Notes under the pieces: model-generated
Told to the model about the DNA's origin: nothing
Databases searched by the model: none
Seen by the model: only the letters and a program-made list of their open reading frames with translations
Made by a program: the position numbers and the translations under genes
Shown here: positions 17,501-27,938 of the stretch, one piece after another
Layout: the number at the start of each line of letters is the position of its first letter
Numbering within the stretch: position 1 is the first letter of the stretch
From: Gracilibacter sp. BRH_c7a
GTDB lineage: Bacteria; Bacillota; Desulfitobacteriia; Desulfitobacteriales; Syntrophobotulaceae
Assembly (NCBI GenBank): GCA_001516055.1
Contig: LOEZ01000053.1
Location: forward strand, 87,312-151,311
Direction of reading: 5' to 3'
DNA length: 64,000 nt

Positions 17501-17962
17501 TTACTCCCCTCCTCTCGATATCTCAGCAAAGATTAAAGCATTATTGGGACATTTCTCAACACAAATAGGATTGGTGTCATTATTACTGCAGAGATCACAT
17601 TTAGAAGCAACCTTGTGTCCGGTCTCATCCCGCTTAATCGCCCCGTAGGGACATACCAGTACACACGTCCAACAACCGACACATCTGCTTTCATCATTCG
17701 TGACTATTCCTGTTTCAGGATTCTTGGTCATAGCACCGGTGATACAAGCCTGAGTACAATTAGCTTCTTCACAATGCCTACACTGGAGAGCAAAGGAAAG
17801 GGGTTGATCTACTTCCACTAAAATCCTAGCTATGGGTCTAGTCTCCTGTTTCAGAAAGGCTTTCAATATACTATTTGGATATTCGGAATGTGCTGTAGCA
17901 CAATATACTTCACATAATTTACACCCTGCACACACTTCCTCGCGGGCATATACTCTTTTCAT
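17501..17962 (-). CDS. 4Fe-4S ferredoxin (HycB/DmsB-like) of the glutamate synthase operon
   Basis: A 153-aa iron-sulfur protein with four cysteine clusters: CAGCKLCEVYC, CRHCEEANCTQAC, CVGCWTCVLVCPYG and CDLCSNNDTNPICVEKCP. This is the pattern of electron-transfer subunits carrying up to four [4Fe-4S] clusters. It lies between the FMN-domain gene (37 bp) and the reductase gene (its stop adjoins the GTG start), so it most likely carries electrons between those subunits. Confidence 0.88.
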   Translation of the reverse strand: MKRVYAREEVCAGCKLCEVYCATAHSEYPNSILKAFLKQETRPIARILVEVDQPLSFALQCRHCEEANCTQACITGAMTKNPETGIVTNDESRCVGCWTCVLVCPYGAIKRDETGHKVASKCDLCSNNDTNPICVEKCPNNALIFAEISRGGE

Positions 17963-17999
17963 AACGTGTCCCCTCTTTCTCCTTCATGATACAGAAGGG

Positions 18000-19502
18000 T
18001 TATTCCCCTGCTGGTAATATTCCTAATATTCTGTACTCAGTCTCACTTAGTCCTACCCCTCTAAGCATAAGACGGTTACCCCTGAGACTTTCTAAAGCAT
18101 TTATACCCATCCCACCAAGAAGTTCTTTAATCTCATGGGACCAGGCATGAATGAGATTAGCAAGACGTTGGGCACCTATCTCTGGATTGAGGCGTTTAAC
18201 AAGTTTGGGGTCTTGGGTACAAATACCCCAATTACATTTACCTGTATAACAAGTCTGACACATACGGCAGCCCATAGTAATGAGGGCGGCAGTGCCTATA
18301 TAACAAGCATCCGCTCCAAGAGCAATAGCCTTAACAACATCAGAACTATTCCGAATCCCACCAGCGATAACCAATGATGCCTGGTTCCGGATACCTTCCT
18401 GACGTAACCGCGAATCGACTGAGGCTAATGCCAGTTCTGCAGGTATACCTACACTATCACGAGTTCTTAAAGGTGCTGCACCTGTTCCGCCACGAACCCC
18501 GTCTATTGCTACGATGTCTGCTCCGGCTCGTACAATTCCCGAGGCTATAGCTGCTACGTTATGAACGGCTGATACCTTTACACTCACTGGTTTCGTGTAT
18601 CTCGTAGCTTCTTTAAGGGCATATATCAGTTGACGTAAATCTTCGATGGAATATATATCATGGTGAGGGGCCGGCGAGATGGCATCTGAGCCGATAGGAA
18701 TCATCCGTGTCCTAGATACCTCTTCACCAACTTTTTCTCCAGGCAGGTGACCACCAATACCTGGCTTGGCTCCTTGTCCAATTTTAATCTCTATTGCTGC
18801 CCCGGCATTCAGATACTCAGCATCAACTCCGAATCTTCCTGAAGCAACCTGAACAATACAGTTCTTACTATATTCATAGGCATCTCTATGCAGACCGCCT
18901 TCTCCAGTATTCCACATAATCCCACAGTCTGTAGCTGCCTTAGCTAAAGATTTTACTGCACTAAGACTTATCGCCCCAAAAGAAAGTGCTCCAAACATAA
19001 TAGGAGCATCCAGTACCAATTGAGGTGGTAATTCTTTTATTAACTTACCATCCTTGATTATCACATTGTCTGGTTTACTTCCCAAGTAAGTTTTGATCTC
19101 CATGGGTTCACGCAGTGGGTCGATAGAAGGGTTAGTTACCTGACTGGCGTTCAAGAAGAGTCTGTCCCAATAGATAGGGATAGGTCTGTCGGTCCCCATC
19201 CCAGTCAACAGGACTCCTCCCCCTTCAGCCTGACGGTCTATACCTCGGATAGTACGAGCATTCCAGTAACTATTCTCTTTATATTCAGTTGGATTCCTCC
19301 TAATTTTTAAAGCACGGGTGGGACAGTAGGTGACACAACGATGACAATTTACGCATTTTTCTTCTGCTGCTATGACACTGTCAATATCTTCGTCCCAACT
19401 ATGAACTTCATTGGCACATTGATTGACACATACTTTACACTTAATACATCTATTTGGATCGCGTTCAACCAAATAATCAGGCAGTTGCATACTGATACTC
19501 AT
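18000..19502 (-). CDS. Glutamate synthase FMN-domain subunit (GltB domain 2) with N-terminal 2x[4Fe-4S]
   Basis: A 500-aa protein of the archaeal/clostridial glutamate synthase type. An N-terminal ferredoxin module (CIKCKVCVNQC, CVNCHRCVTYCP) is followed by a TIM-barrel FMN domain from about residue 150 (GALSFGAISLSAVKSLAKAA; GEGGLH; KIGQGAKPGIGGHLPG; VAIDGVRGGTGAAPLRTRD). Cysteines at about 408-428 (CRMCQTCYTGKCNWGICTQDP) ligate the [3Fe-4S] cluster. It makes glutamate from 2-oxoglutarate and channelled ammonia. Its start overlaps the end of the amidotransferase gene by 26 bp, a sign of tight coupling. Confidence 0.93.
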   Translation of the reverse strand: MSISMQLPDYLVERDPNRCIKCKVCVNQCANEVHSWDEDIDSVIAAEEKCVNCHRCVTYCPTRALKIRRNPTEYKENSYWNARTIRGIDRQAEGGGVLLTGMGTDRPIPIYWDRLFLNASQVTNPSIDPLREPMEIKTYLGSKPDNVIIKDGKLIKELPPQLVLDAPIMFGALSFGAISLSAVKSLAKAATDCGIMWNTGEGGLHRDAYEYSKNCIVQVASGRFGVDAEYLNAGAAIEIKIGQGAKPGIGGHLPGEKVGEEVSRTRMIPIGSDAISPAPHHDIYSIEDLRQLIYALKEATRYTKPVSVKVSAVHNVAAIASGIVRAGADIVAIDGVRGGTGAAPLRTRDSVGIPAELALASVDSRLRQEGIRNQASLVIAGGIRNSSDVVKAIALGADACYIGTAALITMGCRMCQTCYTGKCNWGICTQDPKLVKRLNPEIGAQRLANLIHAWSHEIKELLGGMGINALESLRGNRLMLRGVGLSETEYRILGILPAGE

Positions 19503-20592
19503 CTCTGACTCCCTCCTTTTGCAGCATCCCTATCACGGGTTCCCCGCCTTTCGGTGTCCAAACATGATCGGGATTAGGACAAATTTCCCTGATAGCCGAT
19601 TCTTCTGAAGATACATAAAGGTTATCTCCTTTAGTAGCAGCCACCAAAGGTCTTAACTTAATACGATCATTAAGAGCGATAATACCATTGCTCGTACCTA
19701 GAATAATAGAAAACGGTCCATTTAGAAGCAGGTTGCCATATACAACTCTTAAAGCGGTATACATTTCTTTCTTTGCAGGATCCATTCTCTCCATGTTTCT
19801 CCAAAATGGAGGTGCTAAAACTGAACAAGCTGTTTCCAAATCTAGTCCATGTTTACGAACCAGGAGATCAAAAGCATACGTTATGGCCTCAGTGTCAGTC
19901 TGTAAAGACAGCTGATAACCAAACATCTCCAGGTAACGTTTATTGGCACCGTATGATGATATTTCCCCATTATGAACGATTGACCAGTCCAGTAAAGTGA
20001 AGGGATGTGCACCTCCCCACCATCCGGGGGTATTGGTTGGAAAACGTCCATGTGAAGTCCAGATATATCCTTTATACTCATCTAGTCGGAAAAATTCCCC
20101 TATTTCCTCTGGATAACCCACCCCTTTAAAAGCTCCCATGTTCTTACCACTGGAAGCAACAAATGCCCCTTCAAACTTGGAATTAATCAACATAACAATC
20201 TTCATAACAACTTCATCGCTGCCACAATCTTCATCAATAAATTCACTTTTAGGTTTGACGAAATAACGCCAGACAATAGGTGGATTTTTTACTGAAGCTA
20301 CCTTTTTAGTGGGGATTTCATGACTTTCTGCAATGTTAAATTTGCTGCTCAAAAAGTCTTCTGTATATTCTTTGATACTCAGGTCATCATAATAGATATG
20401 AAAAGCATAATGCTCTGCATATTCAGGATATATACCGTATGCGGCAAAACCCCCACCCAAGCCATTGGAGCGATCATGCATTAAGGCAATGGACTTCATC
20501 ACATCATGACCAGAAAATCTTACTCCTTGCTTGTTTATTATTCCACTAATAGCACAACCTGATGGGATCCGGATTTCGCCTTCTCTTAACAA
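19477..20592 (-). CDS. Glutamate synthase amidotransferase subunit (GltB domain 1, class II GATase)
   Basis: A 371-aa class II glutamine amidotransferase. The catalytic Cys must be N-terminal; the likely one is Cys13 in PSGCAISGIINKQG, implying removal of a 12-residue propeptide as in other glutamate synthases. Further motifs: GRFPTNTPGWWGGAHPFTLL, VHNGEISSYGANKRYLE and QTDTEAITYAFDLL. It releases ammonia from glutamine for the FMN subunit. The start is a TTG at 20592 preceded by GGAGGAG. It is the first gene of the operon gltB1-gltB2-ferredoxin-reductase-gltB3, divergent from gdhA. Confidence 0.92.
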   Translation of the reverse strand: MLREGEIRIPSGCAISGIINKQGVRFSGHDVMKSIALMHDRSNGLGGGFAAYGIYPEYAEHYAFHIYYDDLSIKEYTEDFLSSKFNIAESHEIPTKKVASVKNPPIVWRYFVKPKSEFIDEDCGSDEVVMKIVMLINSKFEGAFVASSGKNMGAFKGVGYPEEIGEFFRLDEYKGYIWTSHGRFPTNTPGWWGGAHPFTLLDWSIVHNGEISSYGANKRYLEMFGYQLSLQTDTEAITYAFDLLVRKHGLDLETACSVLAPPFWRNMERMDPAKKEMYTALRVVYGNLLLNGPFSIILGTSNGIIALNDRIKLRPLVAATKGDNLYVSSEESAIREICPNPDHVWTPKGGEPVIGMLQKEGVRDEYQYATA

Positions 20593-22284
<1,692 letters not shown>

Positions 22285-22310
22285 GATAAGAAATATTCTT
22301 GGTTACAGAA

Positions 22311-22344
22311 AAGGCTTGGATGATTAACATCCAAGCCTTTTTAT
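22311..22344. terminator. Bidirectional terminator between gdhA and alr
   Basis: Stem AAGGCTTGGATG / CATCCAAGCCTT (12 bp, loop ATTAA) followed by TTTTATTTTT, with A-rich sequence on the other side that can serve the convergent alr transcript. Confidence 0.9.
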
Positions 22345-22364
22345 TTTTCTCCTTAATGCTTTTT

Positions 22365-23480
22365 TTAATTATCTTTATAAATTCTCGGAACCCTTTTGGT
22401 GATTCCGCAGAGTATCTCATAACTGATTGTATCAGACTTATTAGCTAATTCCTGAGCAGTAATCTCTTCATCTCCATCCCTACCTAGGATTGTTACTTCA
22501 TCTCCTATAGCAACATTTTCAATCTCCGTTACATCTACCATTGTCTGATCCATGCAGACCTTTCCGATGATTCGAACACGTTGCCCTCTGATAAGAACTT
22601 CTCCTCCGTTAGACATGGTTCTTCGTAAACCGTCTGCGTATCCCAAAGGAAGAGTAGCAACTTTTACGAGATGATCAGCAATGAATGATCTACCATATCC
22701 TACACTATCTCCTGAGTTAATAGTTTTCAGATGAGATATGCGTGCTTTAAAAGATAAGACAGGTTCTAACATTACATCCCGAGGGCCGTCTTCTAACGGG
22801 TTAAGTCCATACATAATTAGGCCTGGACGGCAGATCTCATAATGGCTGGCAGGCACCTGCATCACTGCTGGAGAATTAGCAGCATGCCTGATTGGGATCT
22901 CTATACCCGCGGAACAAAGTCTCTCGTAGAGCTCATCAAGTTGAGTAAGTTGTTTCTGAACATAAGATAAATCAGGCCAATCTGCTGTAGCCAAGTGGGT
23001 GTATATTCCTTCCACATAAATATTTGGAAGTGAAGCTATCTTCGTAATATCTTCAAAAGCCGTTTCTCTAAACCCTATCCTACCCATTCCTGTGTCAATC
23101 TTAATATGGATCTTTGCAATCCTTTTAAATTTAACAGCAGCCTCAGAAAGAGCGATTGCCTGTTCTACTTGAAATATCTCAGGAATAATATCTTCCTTTA
23201 CCAGAAACTCGGAAAATTCCGGTAAAGTTGGACCAATAACCATTATTATTAAATCTGGGAAATTGTATCTTAATTCAAGAGCCTCTTCTAAAAAGGCAAC
23301 TCCAAATCTTTTTATGCCTTCCTCTTTTAGTGTGCGTACAACTTGTACGGCTCCATGTCCGTAGGCATCAGCTTTGACGATAGGCATGATTTCACTTTTT
23401 GTATAACCTTTAATTGCTTGAAAGTTGTGTCTAAGTGCACTTAGATTTATCTCTGCCCATACAGGACGAAAATTCGTCAT
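22365..23480 (-). CDS. alr: Alanine racemase
   Basis: A 371-aa PLP enzyme interconverting L- and D-alanine for peptidoglycan. The PLP Lys is in MPIVKADAYGHGA (Lys36), the catalytic Tyr in DSVGYGRSF (about 262), and the usual CRPGLIMYGLNPL and VCMDQTMVDVT segments are present. Full family length; RBS GGAGG before the ATG. It lies 12 bp downstream of the Nnr gene and in the common Firmicute order acpS-nnr-alr, which supports the assignment. Confidence 0.95.
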   Translation of the reverse strand: MTNFRPVWAEINLSALRHNFQAIKGYTKSEIMPIVKADAYGHGAVQVVRTLKEEGIKRFGVAFLEEALELRYNFPDLIIMVIGPTLPEFSEFLVKEDIIPEIFQVEQAIALSEAAVKFKRIAKIHIKIDTGMGRIGFRETAFEDITKIASLPNIYVEGIYTHLATADWPDLSYVQKQLTQLDELYERLCSAGIEIPIRHAANSPAVMQVPASHYEICRPGLIMYGLNPLEDGPRDVMLEPVLSFKARISHLKTINSGDSVGYGRSFIADHLVKVATLPLGYADGLRRTMSNGGEVLIRGQRVRIIGKVCMDQTMVDVTEIENVAIGDEVTILGRDGDEEITAQELANKSDTISYEILCGITKRVPRIYKDN

Positions 23481-23492
23481 ATTAATCCTCCG

Positions 23493-25061
23493 TCAAGAGT
23501 TATCAATTCCTCTTCTCACCTTAGGTAGACATTCTACTACTTCAGAAGCTGTATATCCCGATGAACCATACTGTTCTTTAAGAATATCTGCTGCTTTTCC
23601 ATGGAGGTAAACACCCAAACAAGCTGCTCCTAATGGAGGAACGCCCTGAGCTAACCAGGACAGAATACTACCTGTTAAGACATCCCCTGTTCCTCCAGTC
23701 CCTAAGCCTTCGTTACCGGTTGAGTTGAGAAAAACCCTACCATCAGGGGATGCCACGATTGTCCCAGCACCCTTAAGGACAACGATAACACCCCACTCTA
23801 AAGCTTTAGAAACTGCAAGCTTAAGCCTATTCTCCTGAACATCCTCAATTGAACATCCACATAGGCGAGCCATCTCACCAGGATGAGGAGTAAGGATAAG
23901 AGTCCCTTTCCCTTTTCTTAAGTTTAGTATATCAAGTTCACGGGAAATCAGATTCAAGGCATCAGCATCCAAGATAATCGGAACTTCAGTTTCTTTCAGT
24001 ATATTCTTTAGGACAGGGAGAAATAACTCTGTTTGTTTTAGCCCTGGTCCAACTGCACAGGCATTGGCTCCTGCTAAGCGTTCCTCTATGACCTTCCAGG
24101 AACCATTTGTTAAGACTTCATAATCCTTGGCAGGCCAAACGGTAGCTTCAATAACTCCTAAATCGACTGTTTCCGCAATTCCTTCGGGAACCACTATTTG
24201 CAGGAGCCCCACTCCACAGCGTTGAGCTGACTTACCAGCAAGGATAACAGCACCACTCATCCCAATTGAACCTCCGATTAGAACCGCTCTGCCGTGTGTT
24301 CCTTTATGACCGTGAGGATGACGAACTGGAATTAAGGGCTTAATTACATCATCATTTAATAGATAGGCAAAAATCTTTTCTTCATTAATAATGTATTCTG
24401 GTATTGATATTTGATCGACAACTAATCTTCCCGTGTAGATTGGGCCCTGCCCAAGAAAATGACCTAGCTTGGGAAGACCGAACGTTACTGTAACATCTCC
24501 GTTCACTACTGAATTATGTACCTTGCCCGTATCAGCCTCCAAACCACTGGGAATATCTACACACAGAACTGGTAGTTCTGACTTGTTCAGATCTTCTATA
24601 TAACTAGCCATATTCTCCGGTATAGACCCTTTAAAACCTGTTCCGTAAAGTGCGTCTACAGCTATTTGTGATTGCATAAGAGCTAGTTTGAACAAGCGCA
24701 GCTGTTTTTCATCTTCAACACTAATTACCTTACCACTCATCTTTTGGAAGAGTTCAAAGTTGAGCTTAGTATCTCCACTTAGCTCGATTATTCCGGCAAA
24801 GAGAAATACCGTTACTTCCATCCCTAGGACAGTTAAGTGCCTGGCAATAGCTAAGCCATCCCCGCCATTATTACCTTTACCAACAAGAATAACAGCTTTT
24901 TGACCTTTAATAATTTTCTTATCTTCAATAGTAAGTATTTTCTTTATTTCTTGTACTACTGCCAAAGCAGCATTTTCCATAAGCACAATACCAGGTATAC
25001 CATAATTGTTGATGGCGTTGGCATCAATGCTTCGCATCTGACTTGAACTCACTATGCGCAT
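23493..25061 (-). CDS. nnr: Bifunctional NAD(P)H-hydrate repair enzyme (epimerase + ADP-dependent dehydratase)
   Basis: A 522-aa fusion. The N-terminal YjeF_N epimerase domain (about 1-215) has VLVGKGNNGGDGLAIARHL and VDALYGTGFKG. The C-terminal YjeF_C/ribokinase-like dehydratase domain (about 235-515) has GHKGTHGRAVLIGGS, ILDADALN, LTPHPGEMARL and the NSTGNEGLGTGGTGDVLTG nucleotide site. It repairs hydrated NAD(P)H using ADP. RBS GGAGGGG. The acpS-nnr-alr neighbourhood is widespread in Firmicutes. Confidence 0.95.
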   Translation of the reverse strand: MRIVSSSQMRSIDANAINNYGIPGIVLMENAALAVVQEIKKILTIEDKKIIKGQKAVILVGKGNNGGDGLAIARHLTVLGMEVTVFLFAGIIELSGDTKLNFELFQKMSGKVISVEDEKQLRLFKLALMQSQIAVDALYGTGFKGSIPENMASYIEDLNKSELPVLCVDIPSGLEADTGKVHNSVVNGDVTVTFGLPKLGHFLGQGPIYTGRLVVDQISIPEYIINEEKIFAYLLNDDVIKPLIPVRHPHGHKGTHGRAVLIGGSIGMSGAVILAGKSAQRCGVGLLQIVVPEGIAETVDLGVIEATVWPAKDYEVLTNGSWKVIEERLAGANACAVGPGLKQTELFLPVLKNILKETEVPIILDADALNLISRELDILNLRKGKGTLILTPHPGEMARLCGCSIEDVQENRLKLAVSKALEWGVIVVLKGAGTIVASPDGRVFLNSTGNEGLGTGGTGDVLTGSILSWLAQGVPPLGAACLGVYLHGKAADILKEQYGSSGYTASEVVECLPKVRRGIDNS

Positions 25062-25153
25062 TCGTTCCCCTCCAGACCCTGATAAATCGTATAGAGCGTT
25101 TGTTATTTTAGTAGTTATATATTATTAATAAAAATTATATTAAGACTAAAAAG

Positions 25154-25516
25154 TCATTTAGAACTTAAAATAGCTACAGCAATCGCTAAATCTTTGCTGT
25201 GGGAGAGGCTTACCCTGACTTCTCCTGCTCCTCGGGATAAAGCAACTTCTCTAGCCTTCGAGCTCAGATATACTTGGGGTTCGCCCACCTCATTACTGAT
25301 TATTTCTATATCGTGCCAGGATAGTCCTCTTAGCCCTGTCCCAAGTGCTTTTAGTACTGCCTCCTTACCTGCAAACCTTGCTGCCAGAGATGCTCCATTC
25401 TCAGCTGATTTCTCATTAAGCTCTCTGAGGGTAAAAAGCCTCTGGGTGATTCGCGGATTCCTTTGACAAGCTCCTTTAAATCTGGATATTTCAATTATAT
25501 CAGTACCTGGATACAT
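25154..25516 (-). CDS. acpS: Holo-[acyl-carrier-protein] synthase
   Basis: A 120-aa 4'-phosphopantetheinyl transferase (AcpS type), which loads ACP with phosphopantetheine from CoA. Magnesium-site residues are visible in GTDIIEISRF (Asp near residue 5) and RFAGKEAVLKALGTG (Glu), plus WHDIEI and VSLSHSKDLAIAVAI. The start at MYPGTDII (25516) has a GGAGG site 7 bp upstream, so the 8-residue longer frame is rejected. It is 93 bp upstream of nnr in the same direction. Confidence 0.93.
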   Translation of the reverse strand: MYPGTDIIEISRFKGACQRNPRITQRLFTLRELNEKSAENGASLAARFAGKEAVLKALGTGLRGLSWHDIEIISNEVGEPQVYLSSKAREVALSRGAGEVRVSLSHSKDLAIAVAILSSK

Positions 25517-25544
25517 TCTATATCCTCCAATTTTTAACAATAAT

Positions 25545-26954
25545 TCAAGAGACCTCTTGTTTGATAACTCTAGAATAAGGAAGCCTCATTTTTACTGTTG
25601 CGCCCTCGTTAAGCTTACTGGTAATAACTAAACCATATTCCTCGCCATATAACCCCCGAAGGCGGGCATGAACATTTGCCAGCCCAACCCCATTGCCTGA
25701 TCCTACTCCTGGTAGGAGGACATCATTTAACCTTTTGGCTTCTATTCCCAATCCATCATCCGTAATTTCTACGAGGAGCTCAATATCGCCGTTATCTGAT
25801 TCAATTCTATCAACACGGATTAACACTGTACCCCCGGTAAGCTTGGGTGTAATCCCATGTTTAACTGCGTTTTCAACCAAAGGTTGAATACTCAGACGTG
25901 GAACCTCTGCCTCCATCAAATCCCGAGGTATTTCTGATTTAATTTTAAGCTTGCGTCCAAAACGTGCCTTTTCCAATACTAGATAAGTGTTGACAAACTC
26001 CATTTCTTCTTTCAAAGATATTAAAGAAGCTTTTGATTTAAGGGCCTTACGGAAGAACTCAGCCAAATGAATTAATAGTCTCCTTGCCCGATTGGGATTG
26101 GAACGGCTTGTAGCTATAATGGTATTCATGATATTAAAAAAGAAATGGGGATTAATCTGTGCTTGAAGAGCATCTAATTTTGCCTCGGTGACAAGATTTG
26201 CCTGGTGATCTAAATCGGCTAACTCAACTTGAAGACTGAGAATCTGTCCCATTCCAATCGCCAAACGTATAAGGTCAGGAGACATTTTTCCGTCTTTGGT
26301 TTCGTAAAGCTTAAATGTTCCAACGACTATGCCCTTGCAGACTAAAGGAACAATAACCGCTGCCGCTAATGGACAATCACAGGTATCAGCTAGAGGACAA
26401 TTTAATTCTTCTTGAGTTTGAACTATTTTAAAGTCTTTTGTCCGGATAACTTCTCTAGTAGCTTCCGTGAGAATCTTGTCTCCGGGGTGATGTCGATCGC
26501 AACCTGCCCCGATATAAGCAAGTTGTTTTTCACAATCGGTAATAGAGACTGCGGCTACCTGTCCAATATCCTGAATAATTTTCGCTATAGCATGAGCATT
26601 TTTTTCGTTCAGACCTCTCCTCATAAAAGGTAGTGTCTCGTGAGCAATTTTTACACTCAAATCAGCTTGTCGAATATTATTTTGGGAAGTATGTTTCTTT
26701 TCTAACTTGTTTATTATCCAATAAAACAACAAGGAGTTAAGTCCCATAAAGAAAATTAATAAACCAAAATTATGAGTTATAAACCCTGCAATTATCTCTA
26801 AGATGACAATTACAGTTATTCCTCGCTTTATCTCTTTTGCCAGAAGATTTTGTTTAGTTATGGGTATTCTAGTATTAATAGGTATTCTAGTATTAATAGG
26901 TATTCTAGTATTAATAGGTATTTTAGTATTAATAGGTATTTTAGTATTATGCAT
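25545..26954 (-). CDS. Sensor histidine kinase, LytS/YpdA-like, with GAF domain and N-terminal repeat
   Basis: A 469-aa membrane kinase. Residues 2-32 are a five-fold repeat of a hexapeptide (IPINTR/K) encoded by an 18-bp tandem repeat. Two hydrophobic segments follow (about 46-85), then a GAF-like sensor (about 110-245; CPLADTCDCPLAAAVIVPLV could bind metal or Fe-S). The His_kinase domain has QAQINPHFFFNIMNT (phospho-acceptor His), and the ATPase domain has RLSIQPLVENAVKHG and DDGLGI. It would phosphorylate a LytR-type regulator, but none is adjacent. It is downstream of the BusR-like gene (28 bp) and likely in one operon with it. Confidence 0.85.
   Translation of the reverse strand: MHNTKIPINTKIPINTRIPINTRIPINTRIPITKQNLLAKEIKRGITVIVILEIIAGFITHNFGLLIFFMGLNSLLFYWIINKLEKKHTSQNNIRQADLSVKIAHETLPFMRRGLNEKNAHAIAKIIQDIGQVAAVSITDCEKQLAYIGAGCDRHHPGDKILTEATREVIRTKDFKIVQTQEELNCPLADTCDCPLAAAVIVPLVCKGIVVGTFKLYETKDGKMSPDLIRLAIGMGQILSLQVELADLDHQANLVTEAKLDALQAQINPHFFFNIMNTIIATSRSNPNRARRLLIHLAEFFRKALKSKASLISLKEEMEFVNTYLVLEKARFGRKLKIKSEIPRDLMEAEVPRLSIQPLVENAVKHGITPKLTGGTVLIRVDRIESDNGDIELLVEITDDGLGIEAKRLNDVLLPGVGSGNGVGLANVHARLRGLYGEEYGLVITSKLNEGATVKMRLPYSRVIKQEVS
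26863..26950. repeat. 18-bp in-frame tandem repeat in the kinase N-terminus
   Basis: Unit GGTATTCTAGTATTAATA, four full copies starting at 26863, 26881, 26899 and 26917, plus a partial fifth; copies 4 and 5 carry a C-to-T change. The period is a multiple of three, so gain or loss of units would lengthen or shorten the N-terminus without a frameshift. Confidence 0.9.
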
Positions 26955-26982
26955 CTTTATTCTCCATTCTTGCTTTCTCTAA

Positions 26983-27597
26983 CTATTCCTGAATATTATC
27001 CAGTAGAGATTGGACTTCTTTAAGACCCTCATCCGGGCTTACTACAAGTAGAATATCACCTATCCTGAGAATATAGTCTGCTCCGGGAGAAAAGTTCTCA
27101 TTTCCGTTTCTTACTACTCCAACAACAGTGGCCCCAGTTAGTTCTCTAACTTTAAGCTCCCTTAAAGTACGTCCGACAGCTTTTGATTCAGGTTGTACTT
27201 CAATCTCAGCAACGTCATTCCAGCGCGAAATAAATCTATCGGCATATCCTGTCAGTTTATTCAGTAGATTATCGATCTGTCTATCTATCTCTCTTCTTTT
27301 CTCCAGCAGGTCTTTAAGGTCCTCCATAAAGGATTGAATTTCGTTTTTCTGATTATAGGACCTTAAAAACTTTTCGGCCTGTTTTTTAGAATTTACTATT
27401 ATACCAATACCTTGTCTTACTCCAACTACATCTTCACTTTGAAGTATAGCAATAGCTCTGCGGATAGTTTCGGGGGATACATTAAATCTTCCTGCTAAAG
27501 TAGATCTGCCATGTATCTTTTCTCCTTCATGGTACTCTCCTAAAACAATAGAATATGCTATTGAGTTGGCAATTTCTTGGTATCTGGCTTGTTCCAA
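26983..27597 (-). CDS. GntR-type regulator with C-terminal RCK_C domain (BusR-like, c-di-AMP responsive)
   Basis: A 204-aa protein. An N-terminal GntR winged helix (residues 5-70; GRSTLAGRFNVSPETIRRAIAILQSEDVV) is followed by a coiled-coil linker (about 80-115) and an RCK_C/TrkA_C domain (about 125-204; GRTLRELKVRELTGATVVGVVRN, YILRIGDILLVV). This order and length match BusR, a c-di-AMP-binding repressor of osmolyte uptake in Gram-positives (established for that family). It is divergent from the glutamate 2,3-aminomutase gene across a 341-bp gap, so it may control beta-glutamate synthesis. The role here is inferred. Confidence 0.78.
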   Translation of the reverse strand: MEQARYQEIANSIAYSIVLGEYHEGEKIHGRSTLAGRFNVSPETIRRAIAILQSEDVVGVRQGIGIIVNSKKQAEKFLRSYNQKNEIQSFMEDLKDLLEKRREIDRQIDNLLNKLTGYADRFISRWNDVAEIEVQPESKAVGRTLRELKVRELTGATVVGVVRNGNENFSPGADYILRIGDILLVVSPDEGLKEVQSLLDNIQE

Positions 27598-27938
27598 AAT
27601 TGATCCCTTACTTTCTTATTAAATTAACTCTCTATTTACAGTAAGTCCAAATCGATTTACAGCTATACTTCAATCAGCTAATAAAAAAGCAACATATCTA
27701 TTTGCGAATTTTCTATCTTAATTCTACAGTAGCTATCAGCTGAAAACAACAATTCACCTTAATCTAAATAATAAAATATTATCCATTTTTACACCCTCTT
27801 GACGCGTGCCAACTTTATATGTTAATATCGGATGGCAGTATTATACCTAAAAATAGTATGATAGACAAGCAACTGAGTTATTATATATACATGAGCTTTT
27901 TTTGGTTATCTTTTGTGTGGAAAAGGAGGTCGTTCATA
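27598..27938. other. Divergent control region, regulator / aminomutase
   Basis: AT-rich gap of 341 bp with no supported gene. It should hold the promoters of the BusR-like/kinase operon (minus) and the aminomutase (plus). No obvious palindromic operator was resolved by eye. Confidence 0.4.

Noticed and set aside
26863..26950. CRISPR-like repeat
   Set aside because: Contiguous 18-bp repeats without spacers, inside a coding frame.
27819..27938. Longer start for the aminomutase
   Set aside because: The added 40 residues are hydrophobic and unlike the family, and AAGGAGG lies directly before the ATG at 27939.
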